A DNA stretch of 55,145 bases from an uncultured Mycoplasmatota bacterium (GTDB taxonomy: Bacteria > Bacillota_I > Bacilli_A > RF39 > UBA660). The notes below the pieces were generated by a model. That model worked only from the letters and a program-made list of their open reading frames with translations. It had not been told where the DNA came from and did not search any database. Where the stretch lies: NCBI GenBank assembly GCA_946413985.1, contig CAMKMS010000004.1, positions 1 to 55,145 of the forward strand. Direction: 5' to 3'. Of this stretch, positions 49,985 through 55,145 are shown one piece after another (position 1 is the stretch's first letter; each line of letters opens with the position of its first letter). Position numbers and translations under genes: made by a program.

Positions 49985-50073
49985 TTTTTATGTGACCCCT
50001 AGTCAAATATGGTAATACTTGATGTGCCATTTAGAATATTAGTCGAACTAAAATAGTTCGATTTTTAATTTTT
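49985..50073 (+). ncRNA. Degenerate copy of RNA A (A2)
   Basis: ATGGTA...TGCCAT stem and TCGAACTAAAATAGTTCGA + T-rich terminator in the same order as A1; no clear promoter. Confidence 0.35.
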
Positions 50074-50075
50074 TA

Positions 50076-50104
50076 TTTACAAACAAATATTTGCGTTATA
50101 TAAT
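50076..50104 (+). promoter_or_regulatory. Promoter for structured RNA B2
   Basis: TTTACA, 17-nt spacer, TATAAT. Confidence 0.7.
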
Positions 50105-50110
50105 TAATAT

Positions 50111-50231
50111 GTAATAATTACCTGCCAAGAGTTATTATGACAATTAGATTGACTAGGGTTTTCTATTTAAGGCAAGATAAATAGATTGCAAGCATGCGGA
50201 GATATACTATAAATAGTATGTCTCCTTTTTT
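50111..50231 (+). ncRNA. Candidate structured RNA B2 (copy of B1)
   Basis: Roughly 90% identical to B1 by hand alignment, including an uninterrupted 40-nt block gactagggttttctatttaaggcaagataaatagattgca; terminator loop differs but stem conserved. Confidence 0.7.
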
Positions 50232-50270
50232 GTTGATCCATGTAAATAGCGATTGAAAAGGAGGTAAATT

Positions 50271-50633
50271 ATGAAAAATGAAATTGTTATTTTTGAAAAC
50301 CAAAATGTAAGATTGGAGGTGAATTTGAAAGATGATACTGTTTGGTTAAATTCAAATCAAATATCTGATTTGTTTGATAGAGATTTTAAAACAATTAGAA
50401 AACATATTAATAATGCTTTAAAGGAAGAATTAGATAATTCAGCTATCGCAAAATTTGCGACAGTTCAACAAGAAGGAAGTAGAAAAATTAAACGTAATAT
50501 TGAATATTACAATTTAGATATGATAATTAGTGTTGGTTATCGAGTTAAATCTAAAAATGGTATTATTTTTAGAAAATGGGCAACTAGTGTTTTAAAAGAA
50601 AATAAGTACAGGATAAAAGGAAAGCTTGTTTAA
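50271..50633 (+). pseudogene. Truncated RhuM-family gene, lacking the Fic domain
   Basis: MKNEIVIFENQNVRLEVNLKDDTVWLNSNQISDLFDRD... parallels the first RhuM gene until KWATSVLKENK, then diverges and stops. Confidence 0.7.
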
Positions 50634-50641
50634 CTTAAAAA

Positions 50642-50670
50642 TTGACAAAATGTATTACAAATGATACACT
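50642..50670 (+). promoter_or_regulatory. Putative promoter for the 72-aa ORF
   Basis: TTGACA, about 17-nt spacer, TACACT. Confidence 0.5.
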
Positions 50671-50697
50671 CTAATATGAAAGTGAGGAAAAGATAAA

Positions 50698-50916
50698 ATG
50701 TATAATGATCGTGTTGATCGTTGGGAGTCAGTTGCAGCGCAACATATTGCTGATGAATTAGCTGTTAAAAATATGATTGAGACACTAAAATTATCTCTAT
50801 ACAGTGATGAAGAATTTGAATATATTAAGGCTGCAATTAGAACTCATAATTTAATGAACGCTGAAAGAGTGATGAATTTTGCACAACAACAAGAGGAAAA
50901 ATCAAACGATAGATAA
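50698..50916 (+). CDS. Small hypothetical protein (72 aa)
   Basis: Own promoter, RBS (gtgagg) and terminator. Confidence 0.6.
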   Translation: MYNDRVDRWESVAAQHIADELAVKNMIETLKLSLYSDEEFEYIKAAIRTHNLMNAERVMNFAQQQEEKSNDR

Positions 50917-50940
50917 AATAAATCACTAATTAAAATGTAA

Positions 50941-50971
50941 AAGTCACTAATAGAATAGTTAGTGCTTTTTT
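50941..50971 (+). terminator. Rho-independent terminator
   Basis: CACTAA-TAGAATAG-TTAGTGCTTTTTT. Confidence 0.7.
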
Positions 50972-51046
50972 GTTAAATCTTTAACTAATTTAAATGTTTC
51001 AAATACAACTAATTTTTCATAATTAAAACTATCATCATGCATTTTA

Positions 51047-51202
51047 GAAGGATTTACAACTATAGATGAATTACAACAAGGTGATAAGGCTGGGCACTAT
51101 TTAGAAACGTTTGTAATAAGTGAAATAGTTAAAAATCATAATGCAGAAGGAATTACTCTTAATATCTTTTATTATAGAGATAAAAAAATAAAATTGATTT
51201 AA
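51047..51202 (+). pseudogene. C-terminal remnant of an ATP-binding protein of the DUF4143 type
   Basis: In-frame EGFTTIDELQQGDKAGHYLETFVISEIVKNHNAEGITLNIFYYRDKKIKLI*, resembling the ETFVVSEILKSY...YYRDKDGKEIDLI segment; no start codon or ATPase domain. Confidence 0.65.
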
Positions 51203-51310
51203 TTTTTGATCAAAACAATACTAAATTTAAAATAAATATATGTATTTATTAATCAAATTATATCCCTATATTTTTTTAAACAAACGAATATAAAGTATGG
51301 AGTTTATAAA

Positions 51311-51341
51311 AAAAGTCGGTTCAATTATGAATCGACTTTTT
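51311..51341. terminator. Terminator hairpin
   Basis: AAAAGTCGGTTCA-ATTA-TGAATCGACTTTTT. Confidence 0.7.
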
Positions 51342-51417
51342 GTTTTAAAAAATACATTTATAAAATTATCTTATTATACTTTTTAAAATATTATGAATTA
51401 TTTTAATTGAGTATAGT

Positions 51418-54153
51418 TTATTTTAGTTTTTTTATTAGTTGTGGTTCTTGTAATTGATTTCCTTTATAAGAATTTATTCTAAATTCATTTAAAGCATTAT
51501 TATATTCAGTTAAAGCTCTTTCATCATATTTTAAATAGTCACCATATATGTTTCCATCGTATGTTTTAATAATATACCAGTCTTCATTATACATACAATA
51601 AGTAAAACCGTATTTATCGCATAATTTAAAATCTTCTGCTTCTTCTAAATCACAATTTACATACCTAACTGCATTTATAATTTTTAATGCTTTTTCTTGC
51701 TCGTTTCTAGGAGATCTGAAAAAATCACAACAACATATTAATGGTCTTGGATCTTGATAACTACACTTTGGATTACCATATTTAATATTATTTAAATCTA
51801 ATTTAGGATTCTTATATATTATTGTTAAATTTTTATGATATACATCAGTTCTTCTATATGTTAAATCATCTTTTTCAAAAATAGTTGGTGTTTGTATATC
51901 ATCTGGAAATGGCTCTCCCTCTGGTCTTGCATATGCATCAGTTCCTATACATACTAGATTTATTGGATTATCTCCATTTTTATTATTTTGAGATACATTA
52001 ACAATATCTTTAATGGCTTCTTTAAACGCTTCAATTGCTTTTTCATTTATTAACTTATGTGTACACTCTATACTATTTGCAATTAAAACTTCACCATTTC
52101 TCTTTAGTGGAGCAAATCCTGCAATCTCATTATTTTGATCGTATATTATTAATATTCTACCATTTCTACATAATGTTGCATGTAATAAATGATTATGTGC
52201 TATATCATGAATTCTTATACAACAATTACCTTTATAACCAAGTGTAAATGCAATTGGATCATTTAATTTCATCATTTCATAAGAATATCCATTTGAACAA
52301 CTTCCTTTAACATATGGAATACTAGATTCTGTTCTTCTTTTCATTTGTTCATAGACATCTAATACTGATTTATAGATTTCTTCATTAGGCTTTTTTGTTT
52401 TATTTCCTAAGCATATATCATTTAATATATCATTTTCAGTTAACTTATAATTATCTGGTGACACATCATTTATATCTCTTGAGGGAGATAATTGTTTAAA
52501 TAAAATATTTAATTTTTTTAAAGTAATTTTACCATGGCATTTTTCTTTTAATTCATCGAAATTATTATATAATAAAGGCCAATATGAATATAATCCAGTA
52601 TAAGATTTATCTGATCTATGTTTAAGCATTTCTATAAAATGATTATTATTTTGACTTGAAAACATGAAATTTAAAAAATCATTAGAAAGAATTGGTAAAT
52701 ATTTATTTCCTTCGTTTTTAAATTCAACATTTTTAACATTTAAAGAACCAGCTCTTTCTAAAAACATTGCACCTACATCAGGAAACTCTTTGCTAAAAAA
52801 AGTTAAAACTCTTTCTAAACCAAAGACTAAATATAATTTAATTGCACATGAATATGTATTTGATAATTCATCTTCATAAGCAAAATAAGTTTTTTCTTGT
52901 AACTCTTTTACTATTTTATTTATATGTTTAACATTTATATATTCAATTTGTTTAAATGATATTCCATTTAAATAATCCATTCTATTAGAAGTTTTTCCAA
53001 ATTTTAAATAAAATGCAGTCTTTAATGTATCAGGACTGTGAAATAGTTTTCCAAAATCTTCTTTTGTAATACTTTTTGTTTTAAGTTTATTATACAATGC
53101 TTCTTTTAAAAGTCTTATTTCATTTTCATCTAATTCTAGATTATTACATAATATACTATATAAGAAATCTATAAAGTTATTTTTAACTATCTCATTATCT
53201 TTGCATTGATCTATAATAACATTAAAATATATATAATCAATTTCTGAAAAAAATATATAGTTTCTATTTAATAAATGTGGAAATATTTTATTAAAATCAA
53301 AATTATTACTTTTGATGAATTCAATAATACCTTTTTCTAAAAAGTCTTGTATAAATTTTTTATCAATATTTTTAAATTCTAAGAGTTCTTTTATCATTTC
53401 AGTAGTCATTAGAGATAAAGTCCTTTTATCTACAATAACTCTATCTTTTTTATAAGAATGACTTCTTTTATTCATCAAAAATTCTTTTGGATCTACTATT
53501 TTATCATAATCATCTGATAAGAGAATATGTTCACTTACATTATTAAAAATTGTAAGAATATTTCTTTTTCTTGAAATATAAGTATTAAAAATCTCTTCAT
53601 CATTTATTATATTATAAAATAGTTTTACTTCGTTTATTCCTTTAAAGAATGATGAAGAAAGTTGTTTATAAGAACATAATGCAATAATTCTTTGAAAATA
53701 TTTACTTTCAATTATTTGTTCATATATTTTTGGACTTTTAATAGAATGTAAAAAGTTTTCTAATTGTCTTAATTCTTCTTCATTAAAAGAAATTTCTTTT
53801 CTATTATAGTTATCAAATAATTCTTTTCTATTTAAAGATTGTCTTGGCGCTAGTAATAAATCTTGTGTTTTTTCATGGGAAAACATTATTTCTTGGAAAA
53901 AAGGTGGTACTTTTCTAAAAATAGTTCTTAATATTTCTGTATTATCTATATTTAATATAACATTTTGAACTGATGGAGTGTTAAATATTATTAATGCTTC
54001 TTCTTTTGTTATAGTTGGTAATATTTTTACAGCTTTTCCATTTCTAGTTTTCTGTTTATTATAACCCATACCACTTTTAGCATAATAATTGCTTATTTGA
54101 CTTAATATAGAAATCTTTTTATCTAAAGTTAATGTTTGAATATCTTGTTCCAT
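51418..54153 (-). CDS. Large hypothetical protein (911 aa)
   Basis: Single long ORF with clear start (preceding ggggga); Cys/His-rich C-terminal segment GNCCIRIHDIAHNHLLHATLCRNGRILIIYDQNNEIAGFAPLKRNGEVLIANSIEC. Confidence 0.7.
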   Translation of the reverse strand: MEQDIQTLTLDKKISILSQISNYYAKSGMGYNKQKTRNGKAVKILPTITKEEALIIFNTPSVQNVILNIDNTEILRTIFRKVPPFFQEIMFSHEKTQDLLLAPRQSLNRKELFDNYNRKEISFNEEELRQLENFLHSIKSPKIYEQIIESKYFQRIIALCSYKQLSSSFFKGINEVKLFYNIINDEEIFNTYISRKRNILTIFNNVSEHILLSDDYDKIVDPKEFLMNKRSHSYKKDRVIVDKRTLSLMTTEMIKELLEFKNIDKKFIQDFLEKGIIEFIKSNNFDFNKIFPHLLNRNYIFFSEIDYIYFNVIIDQCKDNEIVKNNFIDFLYSILCNNLELDENEIRLLKEALYNKLKTKSITKEDFGKLFHSPDTLKTAFYLKFGKTSNRMDYLNGISFKQIEYINVKHINKIVKELQEKTYFAYEDELSNTYSCAIKLYLVFGLERVLTFFSKEFPDVGAMFLERAGSLNVKNVEFKNEGNKYLPILSNDFLNFMFSSQNNNHFIEMLKHRSDKSYTGLYSYWPLLYNNFDELKEKCHGKITLKKLNILFKQLSPSRDINDVSPDNYKLTENDILNDICLGNKTKKPNEEIYKSVLDVYEQMKRRTESSIPYVKGSCSNGYSYEMMKLNDPIAFTLGYKGNCCIRIHDIAHNHLLHATLCRNGRILIIYDQNNEIAGFAPLKRNGEVLIANSIECTHKLINEKAIEAFKEAIKDIVNVSQNNKNGDNPINLVCIGTDAYARPEGEPFPDDIQTPTIFEKDDLTYRRTDVYHKNLTIIYKNPKLDLNNIKYGNPKCSYQDPRPLICCCDFFRSPRNEQEKALKIINAVRYVNCDLEEAEDFKLCDKYGFTYCMYNEDWYIIKTYDGNIYGDYLKYDERALTEYNNALNEFRINSYKGNQLQEPQLIKKLK

Positions 54154-54218
54154 TTTTCCCCCTAAAACAAATGTGTCTTATATTATATCACATAATAAAA
54201 AAATTGATAAATAAATTA

Positions 54219-55145
54219 TCAATTCTTTTGTTTTCTAAATCCTAGTGATAATATAGCTGGTTTATTTCTATCTTTTTTTATTGATTTAAAACAGTTAATA
54301 ACTAATTGAGTTCCAATAGTATCATTTGAATGTTTGTCTAAATATTCATCACTTTCAACAAATTCATGAAAACTATCATTCATATCTGTTAATAATTCAT
54401 CATCTAAAAATAAGAATGCTGATCTTAAATAACATTGTCTTAATATAGAAGATAGTTTATTATCATCATCATATTTATATTCTTCATCAAATATATCAAT
54501 CAATCTAGATATTTGTTTTGCTGCTTCTTTTGCATAAAAATCATTACTTATTGACTTATAAAATGTTAAATTAACATTGTATACATCAGCAATTAATCTT
54601 GAACTAACATAAAATGTTTTAGGAATATCAAAACTGCTACTTAACATATCAGATTCTATTGATTTATTTATAAATGCTGTATTATATTTATTAATTATAA
54701 ATTGATCTTTTTTCTCTTCATAACTTTTGCTATTAGCAAAATCTTGCATGAATGATAAGTATCCATTAATTATATCTTTTTCAAATGCATTTCTTAATTT
54801 AGCACTTTTATAATCTGAAACTCCTATATTAAATAGATTATTTATAATACGTCTATATGTTCTAACATTATAATTTTGGTTTATTGTACTTTCAACATCA
54901 TTTTCTGTATTTTCTGGTAAGTTTTGTTCCATTATATAAAATGTTAAACCAACACCACGTTCTTCATTTATATTAGCATCACTATATATTTTATTTTCTT
55001 CTTCAACTGTTTCTTTTAATAATGTAATTAATCCATTATATTCTTTTGTATTCTTTTTACCATTTAGTTCTAATTCACACATTTTTTTATATAGTGATTC
55101 AATTGATTTAGTAATAATTAATAATTTATGTATTAAATCATAATC
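54219..55145 (-). CDS. Hypothetical protein, 5' end outside the window
   Basis: The frame stays open upstream of the annotated ATG (55082) to the window edge: DYDLIHKLLIITKSIESLYKKMCELELNG... Confidence 0.65.
   Translation of the reverse strand, partial: DYDLIHKLLIITKSIESLYKKMCELELNGKKNTKEYNGLITLLKETVEEENKIYSDANINEERGVGLTFYIMEQNLPENTENDVESTINQNYNVRTYRRIINNLFNIGVSDYKSAKLRNAFEKDIINGYLSFMQDFANSKSYEEKKDQFIINKYNTAFINKSIESDMLSSSFDIPKTFYVSSRLIADVYNVNLTFYKSISNDFYAKEAAKQISRLIDIFDEEYKYDDDNKLSSILRQCYLRSAFLFLDDELLTDMNDSFHEFVESDEYLDKHSNDTIGTQLVINCFKSIKKDRNKPAILSLGFRKQKN

Noticed and set aside
48834-50231. RNA B as a tracrRNA or a TnpB/IS200-type guide RNA
   Set aside because: No Cas9/Cas12/TnpB ORF and no repeat-spacer array or anti-repeat in the window.
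48660-51300. Island as an insertion sequence or prophage
   Set aside because: No transposase, integrase or phage gene and no flanking direct or inverted repeats recognised; tRNA-Trp is intact but no 3' tRNA duplicate was found.
1-55145. Use of the Mycoplasma genetic code (UGA = Trp)
   Set aside because: Several genes end at TGA at family-appropriate lengths (engB, truA), Trp codons are TGG and the tRNA-Trp anticodon is CCA.

Overview
AT-rich, densely coding chromosomal window. By gene content and order it looks like an uncultured Mollicutes/Bacilli-type (RF39-like) bacterium, and it uses TGA as a stop. Most of it is housekeeping: a T-box leader with pheST, frr, ackA, a DHH phosphoesterase, engB, an ECF-type transporter with truA and cysS, a HerA-like ATPase, a GH31 glycosidase, nusB-xseA-xseB, a SpoIVB-like peptidase, mgtE, uppS, an IspH/polyprenyl-synthase fusion, ireB-ruvX-yrzB-mltG, an O-methyltransferase and two U32 proteins, greA, tig, tex, gltX, tRNA-Ser and tRNA-Trp. 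Accessory-looking parts are: (i) a four-gene overlapping operon of unknowns at 7.1-10.7 kb; (ii) a secreted protein with about 62-aa Cys-rich tandem repeats at 23.4-26.2 kb; (iii) a 48.66-51.3 kb island with a duplicated module made of a short terminator-ended RNA, a second promoter-driven structured RNA with a possible pseudoknot, and a RhuM-family gene (copy 1 fused to a Doc-type Fic domain, copy 2 truncated); (iv) a pair of large unknown proteins at the right edge. The best candidate for an undescribed system is the duplicated small-RNA/RhuM-Fic module. The IspH-prenyltransferase fusion and the degenerate ECF ATPase pair are the next most notable. Everything was read by eye; no database search was run.
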